DNA of 64,000 nucleotides from positions 2,418,001 to 2,482,000 of the forward strand of contig NZ_CP110005.1 in assembly GCF_025947225.1 (NCBI RefSeq), in the 5' to 3' direction. Positions 53,132 to 61,597 of this stretch are shown one piece after another. Position 1 is the stretch's first letter; each line of letters starts with the position of its first letter. The notes below the pieces were generated by a model, which ran no database searches, was not told where the DNA came from, and saw only the letters and a list, made by a program, of their open reading frames with translations. This DNA comes from Flavobacterium sp. N2270 (GTDB lineage: Bacteria; Bacteroidota; Bacteroidia; Flavobacteriales; Flavobacteriaceae). The position numbers and the translations under genes are program-made.

Positions 53132-53965
53132 ATGTCAAATATTTATATAGGATATCATTTTACAATTGAACCAAAAGAGTTAGGTTCAGAAATATTACTT
53201 GCTGAACTTGGTGAAAAAGCATTTGAAAGCTTTATTGAAACGGAAACAGGTTTATCTGCATATGTACAAAAAGACTTGTGGACGGAAGATATTTTAGAGG
53301 ATATTTTTGTACTTGGGAGTGATGAATTTAAAATCTCCTATACTTTTGAAGAAATTGATCAGGTGAACTGGAATGAAGAATGGGAAAAGAATTTTGAAGC
53401 AATTGATGTTGATGGAAAATGCCATGTAAGAGCTCCTTTTCATGCTAAAACGAATGCAGAATTTGATATTGTTATCGAACCAAAAATGAGTTTTGGAACG
53501 GGGCACCATGAAACTACTCATATGATGATTCAGCATTTATTAGAAACAGATGTAGCTGGTAAAAAAACATTAGATATGGGTTGCGGAACTGCAATTTTGG
53601 CTATTCTTGCTGAAATGAAAGGCGCTCAACCTATCGATGCTATTGATATTGACAATTGGTGTTATTTAAATTCAATTGAAAATGCTGAGCGTAATGGATG
53701 TAAAAATATTTCTGTTTATGAAGGTGATGCTGATTTATTAGCTGGTAAAACATATGATATTATCATTGCCAACATTAATAGAAACATCTTGTTAAACGAC
53801 ATGAAACAATATGTAGATTGTTTAAACACAGGTGGAACCTTATTTTTAAGTGGATTTTACACTGAAGACATTCCAGTTATTGATGCATCTTGTACTGAAA
53901 ACGGATTGACTTATGTTAAGAAATTTGAAAGAAATAATTGGGTGGCATTGAAATATAATAAATAG
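53132..53965 (+). CDS. prmA: Ribosomal protein L11 methyltransferase
   Basis: 277 residues. The PrmA-specific M-S-F-G-T-G-H-H-E-T-T loop and S-A-M motif L-D-M-G-C-G-T-A-I-L-A-I-L-A are both present, plus N-I-N-R-N-I-L. The N-terminal substrate-recognition domain is about residues 1-95. It trimethylates L11. Confidence 0.95.
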   Translation: MSNIYIGYHFTIEPKELGSEILLAELGEKAFESFIETETGLSAYVQKDLWTEDILEDIFVLGSDEFKISYTFEEIDQVNWNEEWEKNFEAIDVDGKCHVRAPFHAKTNAEFDIVIEPKMSFGTGHHETTHMMIQHLLETDVAGKKTLDMGCGTAILAILAEMKGAQPIDAIDIDNWCYLNSIENAERNGCKNISVYEGDADLLAGKTYDIIIANINRNILLNDMKQYVDCLNTGGTLFLSGFYTEDIPVIDASCTENGLTYVKKFERNNWVALKYNK

Positions 53966-53980
53966 ATTTTTATAAATTTG
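53948..53980 (+). promoter_or_regulatory. Promoter of clpS within the prmA 3' end
   Basis: TTG 53948-53950, 22-bp spacer, TAAATTTG 53973-53980; clpS ATG is 42 bp further on. Confidence 0.6.
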
Positions 53981-54022
53981 TAAACTTAAACATTTGAACT
54001 TTAAACTTTTAAGACAAAAAGA

Positions 54023-54298
54023 ATGAGTACAATAGAAAAAATACAAGAAGAAGTTTTAGTTGAAGAATCTATAGGATTAAACAACGAAATCATTTTATAT
54101 AATGACGATGTAAATACTTTTGATCATGTAATTGATACTTTAGTAAGAGTTTGTAATCACGAACCCTTACAAGCTGAACAATGTGCAGTTTTAGTACATT
54201 ATAAAGGTCAATGTGCAGTAAAAACAGGAAGTTATGATGAGTTGAAGCCTTATTGTTCTAGTTTACTAGACGCTGGTTTAAGTGCAGAAATTCAATAA
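54023..54298 (+). CDS. clpS: ClpS adaptor
   Basis: 91 residues, the standard length. I-I-L-Y-N-D-D-V-N-T-F-D-H-V-I-D-T-L carries the N-D-D-x-T-x-D-H-V line that forms the N-degron pocket, with H-Y-K-G-Q-C-A-V-K-T-G downstream. It delivers N-end rule substrates to ClpA/ClpC-ClpP. Confidence 0.95.
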   Translation: MSTIEKIQEEVLVEESIGLNNEIILYNDDVNTFDHVIDTLVRVCNHEPLQAEQCAVLVHYKGQCAVKTGSYDELKPYCSSLLDAGLSAEIQ

Positions 54299-54330
54299 AA
54301 AAATCCCGATTACATCGGGATTTTTTGTTT
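54299..54330. terminator. Bidirectional terminator
   Basis: Stem AAATCCCGAT / ATCGGGATTT (54301-54310, 54314-54323), 3-nt loop, T run, between clpS and the metal-binding gene. Confidence 0.88.
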
Positions 54331-54336
54331 TATTGA

Positions 54337-54606
54337 CTAAGTTGTAATTTTTCCAATGGCACAACTTACATAAGATTTTGCTTTGGAACCTAAACTATTT
54401 GCTTCACCGTCTTCTGGATAGCCAATTTTTTTAAGAGTTGTTTTTACTTGCTCTAAATCTTTCTCAGATTCCATTTCAAAAGAAACAACACTATCTTCTA
54501 CATCTACTTCTACATTTGAAATTGCATTTAACTGTGTCAAATTTTTTATAATAGTATTGGCACAACCACCACATTTTAAATTTTGTATATGAATTCTAGT
54601 TTTCAT
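54337..54606 (-). CDS. Heavy-metal-associated domain protein
   Basis: 89 residues with the HMA fold (beta-alpha-beta) and metal motif K-C-G-G-C-A-N (Cys12, Cys15). Likely a soluble copper or other metal chaperone, or a persulfide carrier given the sulfur-transport neighbours. C-terminal cysteine in Y-V-S-C-A. It lies 80 bp downstream of the YeeE/YedE genes on the same strand. Confidence 0.85.
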   Translation of the reverse strand: MKTRIHIQNLKCGGCANTIIKNLTQLNAISNVEVDVEDSVVSFEMESEKDLEQVKTTLKKIGYPEDGEANSLGSKAKSYVSCAIGKITT

Positions 54607-54686
54607 GATTTTTATATTTTAATAATTATATAAAATTAATAAAAAAATATACCAAAATGTGTAACATTAGTAACTTTAACGAAACT

Positions 54687-55100
54687 TTAATGTGGTAAAA
54701 GATCTTTTAACAAGCCATAAATATACGTTCCTAACAAAGCTCCTAAAAGCACAATTCCTATAGAATAAATTCCAGTTCCTAAAAGGATAAATATAGGTCC
54801 AGGACAACAACCTACTAAGCCCCAACCTAATCCAAATAAAATTCCTCCAATTATATAACGAGTAAATCCTTTATCTTTTTCGGCAATCATAATAGGATTT
54901 CCTTTAGAGTCTTTAATCTTTTTCTTTTTTATAATTTGAATTCCTATTACACCTGTAGCAATTGCAACCATAATAATTCCATACATATGAAAAGATTGAA
55001 ACATAAACATTTCATATATTCTATACCAAGAAACCGCTTCTGATTTTGTTAAAACAATTCCAAAAACAAATCCTATTATTAAAAATCTAAATAATTTCAT
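54687..55100 (-). CDS. YeeE/YedE-type sulfur transporter, small half 2
   Basis: 137 residues with four hydrophobic helices. G-L-G-W-G-L-V-G-C-C-P-G-P-I near residue 95-108 is the conserved cysteine loop of this half (DUF6691 type). It starts 17 bp after the other half, so they are cotranscribed and probably form one transporter. Confidence 0.85.
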   Translation of the reverse strand: MKLFRFLIIGFVFGIVLTKSEAVSWYRIYEMFMFQSFHMYGIIMVAIATGVIGIQIIKKKKIKDSKGNPIMIAEKDKGFTRYIIGGILFGLGWGLVGCCPGPIFILLGTGIYSIGIVLLGALLGTYIYGLLKDLLPH

Positions 55101-55117
55101 TTTGTTTTGCTATTAAA

Positions 55118-55675
55118 TTAAAATAATAAGGGTAAAATTAAATGCGCCATAAGCAAACCTCCTATAAAGAAACCTATGACAGCTATTAAAGAAGGAATTT
55201 GAAAATTACTCAATCCAGAAATTGCATGACCCGATGTACATCCGCCAGCATAACGCGTTCCAAATCCTATTAGTAAACCTCCTAAAAATAAAAGTACAAA
55301 TCCTTTTAAAGAAAGCATTGCATTGACACTAAATAAAGCATCAGGAACTAATTTTCCATTTGGAGCATCAATATGCATTGTAGAAAGTTGATTTATTGTT
55401 TCCGGATTTATAGCCACTTCGGTTCCATTTTGCATAAAATGATAAGCTACAAAACCTCCTAAAATTGCACCAAGCACAATTGCTAAATTCCATTTTTGTT
55501 CTCTCCAATCCAATTTAAAAAAATCACTAAATTTATCAGCACCAGCAATAGTACACAATGTTCTTAGGTTAGAAGACATTCCAAAACTTTTTCCAAAGTA
55601 CACCAATACTAACATAATTAACCCAATCAAAAACCCTGAAACAGCCCAATGCCATGTTCCGTAAAGAAAATCCAT
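55118..55675 (-). CDS. YeeE/YedE-type sulfur transporter, half 1
   Basis: 185 residues, about five transmembrane helices. The conserved segment G-T-R-Y-A-G-G-C-T-S-G-H-A-I-S-G (about 142-157) includes the cysteine and histidine of the YeeE/YedE (TsuA-type) thiosulfate or sulfide channel. The two-gene form is common in Bacteroidota and proteobacteria (PmpA/PmpB-like). Confidence 0.87.
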   Translation of the reverse strand: MDFLYGTWHWAVSGFLIGLIMLVLVYFGKSFGMSSNLRTLCTIAGADKFSDFFKLDWREQKWNLAIVLGAILGGFVAYHFMQNGTEVAINPETINQLSTMHIDAPNGKLVPDALFSVNAMLSLKGFVLLFLGGLLIGFGTRYAGGCTSGHAISGLSNFQIPSLIAVIGFFIGGLLMAHLILPLLF

Positions 55676-55692
55676 ATTTTATTATTTTGATG

Positions 55693-55700
55693 CAAAAATA
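55693..55700 (-). promoter_or_regulatory. Minus-strand -7 box (TATTTTTG) of the YeeE/YedE pair
   Basis: CAAAAATA on plus, 17 bp before the ATG at 55675. Confidence 0.5.
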
Positions 55701-55742
55701 AAAATTCAAACTCTAAACCATACAAATATTAGTACTTTATCT

Positions 55743-55750
55743 TAAATTTG
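55743..55750 (+). promoter_or_regulatory. -7 box (TAAATTTG) of the DUF4199 gene
   Basis: Exact TAnnTTTG, 19 bp before ATG 55770. Confidence 0.5.
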
Positions 55751-55769
55751 AACAATAAACTTTATAATT

Positions 55770-56246
55770 ATGAATAAAATAGCAATTGAAATTAAGTGGG
55801 GAATTATTTTCACAATAACCGGATTAGCATGGATGTATCTTGAAAAAATGTTAGGTTGGCATGATGAATTAATCAGTAAACATCCTATTTATACAATGTT
55901 ATTTTCGGTAGTTGCAATTGCCATTTTTGTTTTTGCCTTGAAGGATAAAAAGAAAAATTACTTCCAAAATCAAATGGATTGGAAACAGGGTTTTTTGTCA
56001 GGATGCATTGTTTCTATAGTCGTAACTCTATTAAGTCCGATGAGTCAATATATAACAAGTGAAATTATTTCGCCAAATTATTTTCAAAATGCAATCAACT
56101 TTGCAGTAGAAAATAACAGAATGACTCTTGAAAATGCACAAGCATTTTTCAACTTAAAAAGTTATATTTTTCAAGCTGCATTTGGAGGTTTATCAATGGG
56201 AATTGTAACTTCAGCTATTGTAGCCTTTTTTATAAAATCAAAATAA
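55770..56246 (+). CDS. DUF4199 membrane protein
   Basis: 158 residues, four predicted helices (about 10-28, 40-55, 75-92, 130-153). I-K-W-G-I-I-F-T-I-T-G-L-A-W-M and W-K-Q-G-F-L-S-G resemble DUF4199 of Bacteroidota. Function unknown. A lipoprotein gene follows after 7 bp. Confidence 0.72.
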   Translation: MNKIAIEIKWGIIFTITGLAWMYLEKMLGWHDELISKHPIYTMLFSVVAIAIFVFALKDKKKNYFQNQMDWKQGFLSGCIVSIVVTLLSPMSQYITSEIISPNYFQNAINFAVENNRMTLENAQAFFNLKSYIFQAAFGGLSMGIVTSAIVAFFIKSK

Positions 56247-56253
56247 AATTGTT

Positions 56254-56700
56254 ATGAAATATTCTATATTTTTACTTCTGGTAATGACATTTACTTCTTG
56301 TATCAGTACAAAATCTACCATTCAAAATATTGATAATTCAGCTGTAAAACCAATAGTTAAAAACTCAATGTTTTTATTTACCGAATATGCTGAAGATGGA
56401 AAATATGGCTTTGATGCAGATTATCCTATAAACATTGGACTCATTCTAGAAAGACAGGAACAACAATATTTGGGTTATTTTTTTAATGGATTAGAAGGAA
56501 AAAATGGAGAAAAAATTTCCTTTAAAAAAGTTGATACTTGTTGTCCTTTTCCAACGAAAAATAATACTATGGGAGCAGGAACTTTATCCATTTATGAATA
56601 TCAATTTGAAGGCACTAACAAAAAAGGGGTATTGTATTTTAATATTTTAGAAAAAGGAAAAATACTTTGCCCAAAAGGTTTTAAAATTAAAACCAACTAA
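56254..56700 (+). CDS. Putative lipoprotein next to kdsA
   Basis: 148 residues. Lipobox F-T-S-C (Cys16). A C-C-P-F-P pair (near 106) and a final C-P-K-G-F suggest a disulfide or metal site. I recall relatives in flavobacteria that carry an aldolase name by their position beside kdsA; nothing in the sequence supports an enzyme. Confidence 0.7.
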   Translation: MKYSIFLLLVMTFTSCISTKSTIQNIDNSAVKPIVKNSMFLFTEYAEDGKYGFDADYPINIGLILERQEQQYLGYFFNGLEGKNGEKISFKKVDTCCPFPTKNNTMGAGTLSIYEYQFEGTNKKGVLYFNILEKGKILCPKGFKIKTN

Positions 56701-56738
56701 ACGTAGTGAAAAATTAAATTTTAATATGTAACATAAGT

Positions 56739-56775
56739 AACCTTTTAAACAACAGTTTAAAAGGTTTTTCTTTTT
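56739..56775 (+). terminator. Terminator before kdsA
   Basis: Perfect 12-bp stem AACCTTTTAAAC / GTTTAAAAGGTT (56739-56750, 56755-56766) with loop AACA and a T-rich tail that runs into the kdsA promoter. Confidence 0.8.
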
Positions 56776-56782
56776 ATCTTTG
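56775..56782 (+). promoter_or_regulatory. -7 box (TATCTTTG) of kdsA
   Basis: Exact TAnnTTTG, 20 bp before ATG 56803, directly downstream of a terminator. Confidence 0.6.
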
Positions 56783-56802
56783 CAACTTCAAAACAACACG
56801 AA

Positions 56803-57621
56803 ATGAATTTAAAAAACATACCTCAAATTAAACATACTGAATCTGGAAACTTTTTTCTTTTAGCTGGACCTTGTGCTATTGAAGGAGAAGAAATGGCAAT
56901 GCGAATTGCAGAAAGATTAGTTGAAGTTACCAATAAACTAGAAATTCCGTTTGTATTTAAAGGCTCTTTTAAAAAAGCAAATCGTTCTAGAATAGACAGT
57001 TTTACAGGAATTGGTGATGAAAAAGCATTAAAAATTCTTGAAAAAGTTTCAAAAGAATTTGGAGTTCCTACAGTAACAGATATTCATACCAATGAAGATG
57101 CTGTAATGGCTGCTGCTTATGTTGATATTTTACAAATTCCAGCGTTTTTAGTTCGTCAGACGGATTTAGTGGTTGCAGCTGCAAATACAGGAAAAACTGT
57201 CAACTTGAAAAAAGGACAATTTATGAGTCCGGAAAGCATGAAACATGCCGTTCAAAAAGTATTAGATTGTAATAATGAAAATGCAATGATTACCGATAGA
57301 GGAACAATGTTTGGCTACCAAGACATGATTGTTGACTTTAGAGGAATTCCTACAATGCAACAATATGCGACAACCGTTTTAGATGTTACGCATTCGTTAC
57401 AACAACCAAATCAAACCATTGGTGTTACAGGTGGAAGACCAGATATGATTGAAACAGTTGCAAAAGCAGGAATTGCTGTTGGTGTAGATGGTTTATTTAT
57501 TGAAACTCATTTTGATCCTGCAAATGCAAAAAGCGATGGTGCTAACATGTTACACCTTGATTATTTTGAAGGTTTAATGACTAAGCTAGTAGCTATTCGT
57601 AAAACAATAAATCAATTTTAA
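56803..57621 (+). CDS. kdsA: 3-Deoxy-8-phosphooctulonate synthase
   Basis: 272 residues, standard KdsA length. L-L-A-G-P-C-A-I-E-G, F-K-G-S-F-K-K-A-N-R-S, D-I-H-T and T-D-R-G-T-M-F-G-Y are family landmarks. It condenses PEP with arabinose-5-phosphate to make Kdo-8-phosphate for the lipopolysaccharide core. The N-terminal cysteine in G-P-C is the metal ligand in metal-dependent KdsA. Confidence 0.95.
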   Translation: MNLKNIPQIKHTESGNFFLLAGPCAIEGEEMAMRIAERLVEVTNKLEIPFVFKGSFKKANRSRIDSFTGIGDEKALKILEKVSKEFGVPTVTDIHTNEDAVMAAAYVDILQIPAFLVRQTDLVVAAANTGKTVNLKKGQFMSPESMKHAVQKVLDCNNENAMITDRGTMFGYQDMIVDFRGIPTMQQYATTVLDVTHSLQQPNQTIGVTGGRPDMIETVAKAGIAVGVDGLFIETHFDPANAKSDGANMLHLDYFEGLMTKLVAIRKTINQF

Positions 57622-57638
57622 TTATTTTTTATATACAA

Positions 57639-58490
57639 ATGAAGCATCCATTTTTAATGGCTGTACTAACTTTTTGTGTTTTTTCACAGTACACCTTTTC
57701 ACAAGAAATTGCAGAAAACCCTGAAAAATACACAGCACACAATAAAGGTAAAGTTTATATTTATTGGGGAGGAAATAGAGAAAGTTACTCTAAATCAGAC
57801 ATCCGTTTTAAAGGAGATGATTATGATTTCACACTAAATGATGTTGAAGCTCATGACAAACCAAAAGGATGGCATGTTGATTATGTTAACCCTGCAAGGA
57901 TGACTATTCCACAAACCAATTTTAGAATTGGTTATTTTATAAGCGATCACTATAATGTTTCAATTGGTTTAGATCACATGAAATACGTTATGTATAACGA
58001 TCAAAAAGTGAGTTATACAGGATATTATGCTGAAGAAGGTAATAATACTTATGGTGAAACACTTTCTGGAGACGAATTATTATTAACTAAGGATTTTCTT
58101 CAATTTGAACATACTGATGGGCTAAATTATATTAATACCGAAGTTAATAGAGTGGATGATATTTCAAATTGGTTTGGATTACCAAATACTGATAAATTTC
58201 AAGTTAACTTAACAGAAGGATTAGGTGCTGGACTTCTATATCCAAAAACAAATTCTAAACTTTTAGGAAATGACAGAAATGATGAATTTCATGTTGCAGG
58301 TTATGGAATTTCTGCAAAAGCAGGACTAAACTTTACTTTCTTTAAATACTTTTTCATTCAAACTGAACTAAAAGGAGGTTATATAGACATGAACGATATT
58401 AGAACTACAAAAAGTAGTGCAGATACTGCTGAACAAAATTTTTGGTTCTTACAACGAATAATAACTGTTGGTGGAATTTTTAGGTTGTAA
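57639..58490 (+). CDS. Outer-membrane beta-barrel protein of unknown function
   Basis: 283 residues, signal peptide 1-21 (ending F-S). The rest alternates aromatic strands (K-V-Y-I-Y-W-G-G-N-R, F-R-I-G-Y-F-I-S, G-A-G-L-L-Y-P-K) and ends G-G-I-F-R-L, consistent with a small OM barrel. It may share the kdsA transcript (17 bp gap). Confidence 0.7.
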   Translation: MKHPFLMAVLTFCVFSQYTFSQEIAENPEKYTAHNKGKVYIYWGGNRESYSKSDIRFKGDDYDFTLNDVEAHDKPKGWHVDYVNPARMTIPQTNFRIGYFISDHYNVSIGLDHMKYVMYNDQKVSYTGYYAEEGNNTYGETLSGDELLLTKDFLQFEHTDGLNYINTEVNRVDDISNWFGLPNTDKFQVNLTEGLGAGLLYPKTNSKLLGNDRNDEFHVAGYGISAKAGLNFTFFKYFFIQTELKGGYIDMNDIRTTKSSADTAEQNFWFLQRIITVGGIFRL

Positions 58491-58508
58491 ATCTATTTCT
58501 CTACAAAA

Positions 58509-58547
58509 AACAAAAAAGTGTCAGAATTTATCTGACACTTTTTTGTT
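58509..58547. terminator. Bidirectional terminator
   Basis: Seventeen-bp stem (58509-58525, 58531-58547, core GTGTCAGA / TCTGACAC), loop ATTTA. Confidence 0.88.
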
Positions 58548-58573
58548 ATAATCTTTTTTTTTAAATAATTAAG

Positions 58574-58807
58574 TTAAGAATTAGCTTTACTCTTTATAAT
58601 TAATTTTGTTCCAAATTTATACAACATTAAATTAAAAAAAATAACCAAGGCAACAAAGGTAACCTGACCTATAATTTCTCCCCATTTTTCTGCACTTGAA
58701 ACAAACACATCATTATTTGATGCTTTAATTAAGTTTATTACACTCATTAATAAAGCAATAAATATATAAATACTTATAAACCGAATTAAATAACCCAAAT
58801 ATTTCAT
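58574..58807 (-). CDS. Small two-helix membrane protein
   Basis: 77 residues with hydrophobic segments near 5-25 and 46-66 and a lysine-rich tail. No recognisable family. It is divergent from the creD-locus operon. Confidence 0.6.
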   Translation of the reverse strand: MKYLGYLIRFISIYIFIALLMSVINLIKASNNDVFVSSAEKWGEIIGQVTFVALVIFFNLMLYKFGTKLIIKSKANS

Positions 58808-58838
58808 TCTTTTTTTTGTAAATATAATGCATTTTTAT

Positions 58839-58870
58839 TTTGGTAAACTTAAAATTTATTATTTACTTTG
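58839..58870 (+). promoter_or_regulatory. Promoter of the creD-locus upstream operon
   Basis: TTTG 58839-58842, 20-bp spacer, TTACTTTG 58863-58870 (one mismatch to TAnnTTTG). ATG 58890 is 20 bp downstream. The -7 box lies in the left half of operator 1. Confidence 0.5.
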
Positions 58871-58882
58871 TATTTCAAAGTA
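58864..58882. promoter_or_regulatory. Operator 1 of the creD locus
   Basis: TACTTTG-TATTT-CAAAGTA, a perfect 7-bp dyad with 5-bp spacer. With flanks, 58861-58888 matches 60190-60217 at 26 of 28 positions. Confidence 0.65.
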
Positions 58883-58889
58883 CTTTTAT

Positions 58890-59498
58890 ATGGAAGCAAG
58901 CAAATATTTAAAAGATATACAAGATATTAAAGAAATGATGAGTAAATCCACTCAATTTATATCTTTAAGTGGTATATCAGGTGTTTTAGCAGGTATTTAT
59001 GCTCTTGTTGGAGCTGCTTATGCAAATTTTCTAATCAATACTTATGAATATACTTATATAACGCTAGAAAGCAAAACATTTAAACTAATTGTATTAATAG
59101 CTGTTATCGTATTAATTCTTTCATTAGGGACTGCTTATTATTTAACAGCAAAAAAAGCAAATAAATTAGGCGAAAAAGTTTGGAATGCTGCTTCAAAAAG
59201 AGTTTTAATCAACTTTGCAATTCCTTTGGTAACAGGTGGAATATTTTCATTGCTTTTAATTCGTCAGCAAAATTTTGTACTTATAGCTCCTGTAACATTA
59301 CTTTTTTATGGATTAGCTTGTTTAAATGCAAGTAAATACACGCTAAGAGATGTTCGCTATCTTGGAATTACACAAATTATTTTAGGGTTATTAGCTGTTG
59401 AATTTACAGGTTACGGACTTTTGTTTTGGGTTTTAGGTTTTGGTATTGCTCATATATTATACGGAAGTATTATGTATTATAAATACGATAGAAAGTAA
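58890..59498 (+). CDS. Polytopic membrane protein of the creD locus
   Basis: 202 residues from ATG 58890; an in-frame ATG at 58827 lies upstream of the promoter and operator. A soluble N terminus (K-Y-L-K-D-I-Q-D-I-K-E-M-M-S-K-S-T-Q-F-I-S-L-S-G) precedes five or six helices. Conserved in my memory beside wHTH-creD genes in Bacteroidota; function unknown. Confidence 0.7.
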   Translation: MEASKYLKDIQDIKEMMSKSTQFISLSGISGVLAGIYALVGAAYANFLINTYEYTYITLESKTFKLIVLIAVIVLILSLGTAYYLTAKKANKLGEKVWNAASKRVLINFAIPLVTGGIFSLLLIRQQNFVLIAPVTLLFYGLACLNASKYTLRDVRYLGITQIILGLLAVEFTGYGLLFWVLGFGIAHILYGSIMYYKYDRK

Positions 59499-59499
59499 G

Positions 59500-59877
59500 A
59501 TGGTCTTTTTAATTATATTTAGCTTTATATTTTTTCTATTTATCTTATACTTAAGAAGAAAAAAAATAAGTTACATTAAAATAATTATATTTTCATCATT
59601 ACTATTATACATAATTCCAGTTTTATTAGTCAAATACGAAGATTACGAAATTGAAACAAAAATGAAAAAATTTGACACCAATAATGATGGGTTTTATTCT
59701 AAAAGTGAAATTAATTATGAATTTGAAGAATTAGAAAGAGATTTAATAACAGATTCAGGGAGTAATTTATTCATTTTGTTTGGTTACCCAATATGTTTAA
59801 TTTATTCAATTATAATATCATTAATTTACAAAATATCAGATTACATTCATATTAAAATAATAAAACAAACTAGTTAG
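59500..59877 (+). CDS. Membrane protein with a single EF-hand loop
   Basis: 125 residues from ATG 59500, one base after the previous stop. Helices at about 3-17, 25-42 and 92-112. The soluble part between carries K-F-D-T-N-N-D-G-F-Y-S-K-S-E-I, a canonical DxNxDGxxxxxE calcium loop (Asp59 to Glu70). Its stop overlaps the regulator start (TAGTG). No named family known. Confidence 0.65.
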   Translation: MVFLIIFSFIFFLFILYLRRKKISYIKIIIFSSLLLYIIPVLLVKYEDYEIETKMKKFDTNNDGFYSKSEINYEFEELERDLITDSGSNLFILFGYPICLIYSIIISLIYKISDYIHIKIIKQTS

Positions 59878-60173
59878 TGAAAAACATCATTCAAAATATA
59901 AACAAAGCATTTGATCATCGTATCCGTTTGGGTATTATGTCGGTTTTGATGGTGAATGAAAGTGCCGATTTTTCCACACTTAAAGAACTTCTTGGCGTTA
60001 CCGATGGTAACTTAGCTAGTCATGCTAAAGCATTAGAAAATGAAGCGTATATTATTGTAGAAAAACAATTTATTGGGCGAAAACCCAACACAAGTTATAT
60101 TGCAACAAAAGAAGGAAAAAAAGCCTTTCAAGATCATATTGATGCCCTAGAAAAATTAATATCCAATACATAA
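59877..60173 (+). CDS. Winged-helix regulator of the creD locus
   Basis: 98 residues starting at GTG 59877, overlapping the EF-hand gene by one base. ArsR/MarR-like winged helix: F-D-H-R-I-R-L-G-I-M-S-V-L, F-S-T-L-K-E-L-L-G-V-T-D-G-N-L-A-S-H-A-K-A-L-E recognition helix and a Y-I-A-T-K-E-G wing. Matches the HTH_34/winged helix DNA-binding group that usually precedes creD in Bacteroidota. Probable ligand of the two operators at 58864 and 60193. Confidence 0.85.
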   Translation: MKNIIQNINKAFDHRIRLGIMSVLMVNESADFSTLKELLGVTDGNLASHAKALENEAYIIVEKQFIGRKPNTSYIATKEGKKAFQDHIDALEKLISNT

Positions 60174-60192
60174 AACTATTTTTTTATCTATT

Positions 60193-60211
60193 TACTTTGA
60201 AATTCAAAGTA
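60193..60211. promoter_or_regulatory. Operator 2 of the creD locus
   Basis: TACTTTG-AAATT-CAAAGTA, the same dyad as operator 1 with two spacer changes. It overlaps a TTACTTTG box (60192-60199) in the creD promoter region. Confidence 0.65.
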
Positions 60212-60241
60212 CTTTTAATTATCATTTAAAAAATTAAACAA

Positions 60242-61597
60242 ATGGAAAATCAAAACGAAAAACCAATGGCAACAAAGTCCAACTTCTTTCAATCAAACAC
60301 AGCTAAAATGATTATGGTTGGAGCGCTTACTCTCTTTTTACTCATTCCTTTAGCATTAGTACAAGATTTAATTAGCGAACGCTCACAACGAAAAAATGAA
60401 GTAATTGCTGAAGTTAACAATTCTTGGGGTGAAGAAATTAATTTTTACGGACCCATTTTAAAAGTTCCGTACAAAGAAGAAACTGAAACCACTTATATCG
60501 ACAGCAAAACTAACCAAACAAGTATTCAAAAAACAACGTCTATAAATTATGTCTACTTTTTTCCAGAAGTTTTACAAAACAAAACAAAAGTCGAAAAAGT
60601 AAGCGATATCAAAAGAAGCTTATACAATCCAATAGTATTTAAAGCAAATATGACTTTTAACGGAAGTTTTGAAAACTTAAACTTTGAAAAATTAGGCATT
60701 AAAAAAGAAAACATTGTTTGGGACAAAGCTTCAGTAATCATCAAAACAACTAATTTAAAAAGCATTAAAAGCGATTTAAAAATAAATATAAACGGTTCTA
60801 ATTATAGTATGGAATCTAAAACTGACGAAGGCGATAATGTATTTGGAACACTCGAAACAAGTTCATTTAACATTACTGATGTTTCCAAAATCAATTTTAA
60901 TTTCAACATGAAATACAACGGAAGTAACAGCGTTCAATTTATTCCTATTGGAAAAACAACTTCAACTTCTTTAGATGCCAATTGGAATTCACCAAGCTTC
61001 ATTGGAAACTTTGCACCAAACGATACTACAAAAGCCATTTCAAAAGACGCTTTTCATGCCGATTGGAAAATACTTCACATTAATCGTGCTTTTGCTCAGC
61101 AACACACAGGGATAATTCCGCATTTAAAATCGTATGCTTACGGAGTAAAGTTGATTGAAACTGTAGATCAATACCAACAAAACGAACGTGCTTCAAAATA
61201 CGGATTTCTAGTAATTGGGTTAACCTTCCTTATTTTCTTTTTAATTCAAACCATTAGTAAAATTGGTATTCACATTTTTCAATATACTATGATAGGTTTA
61301 GCCTTAATCATGTTTTACACCTTATTAATTTCCATAACCGAACATTCAAGTTTTACAACTGCCTATATCATTGCGGCCTGTTCTGTTATTATCATGTTAA
61401 TCCTCTACTCTATTTCTGTGTTAAAAAACAAAAAATTTCCGTTATTTATAGGCGCAGCCTTAACCGTTTTATACAGTTTTATCTTTGTAATCATACAATT
61501 AGAAAACTACGCTTTATTGGTTGGAAGTATTGGTTTGTTCCTAATATTAGGAAGTGTGATGTATTTCTCTCGAAAAATAGATTGGGGAAATAATTAG
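60242..61597 (+). CDS. creD: CreD-like inner-membrane protein
   Basis: 451 residues. One transmembrane helix near 22-42, a large periplasmic beta-rich domain (about 45-310: N-S-W-G-E-E-I-N-F-Y-G-P-I-L-K-V-P-Y), then five or six C-terminal helices from about 320. This is the layout of CreD, tied in E. coli and Stenotrophomonas to envelope integrity and colicin/beta-lactam response. Role in this organism is inferred. Confidence 0.88.
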   Translation: MENQNEKPMATKSNFFQSNTAKMIMVGALTLFLLIPLALVQDLISERSQRKNEVIAEVNNSWGEEINFYGPILKVPYKEETETTYIDSKTNQTSIQKTTSINYVYFFPEVLQNKTKVEKVSDIKRSLYNPIVFKANMTFNGSFENLNFEKLGIKKENIVWDKASVIIKTTNLKSIKSDLKININGSNYSMESKTDEGDNVFGTLETSSFNITDVSKINFNFNMKYNGSNSVQFIPIGKTTSTSLDANWNSPSFIGNFAPNDTTKAISKDAFHADWKILHINRAFAQQHTGIIPHLKSYAYGVKLIETVDQYQQNERASKYGFLVIGLTFLIFFLIQTISKIGIHIFQYTMIGLALIMFYTLLISITEHSSFTTAYIIAACSVIIMLILYSISVLKNKKFPLFIGAALTVLYSFIFVIIQLENYALLVGSIGLFLILGSVMYFSRKIDWGNN

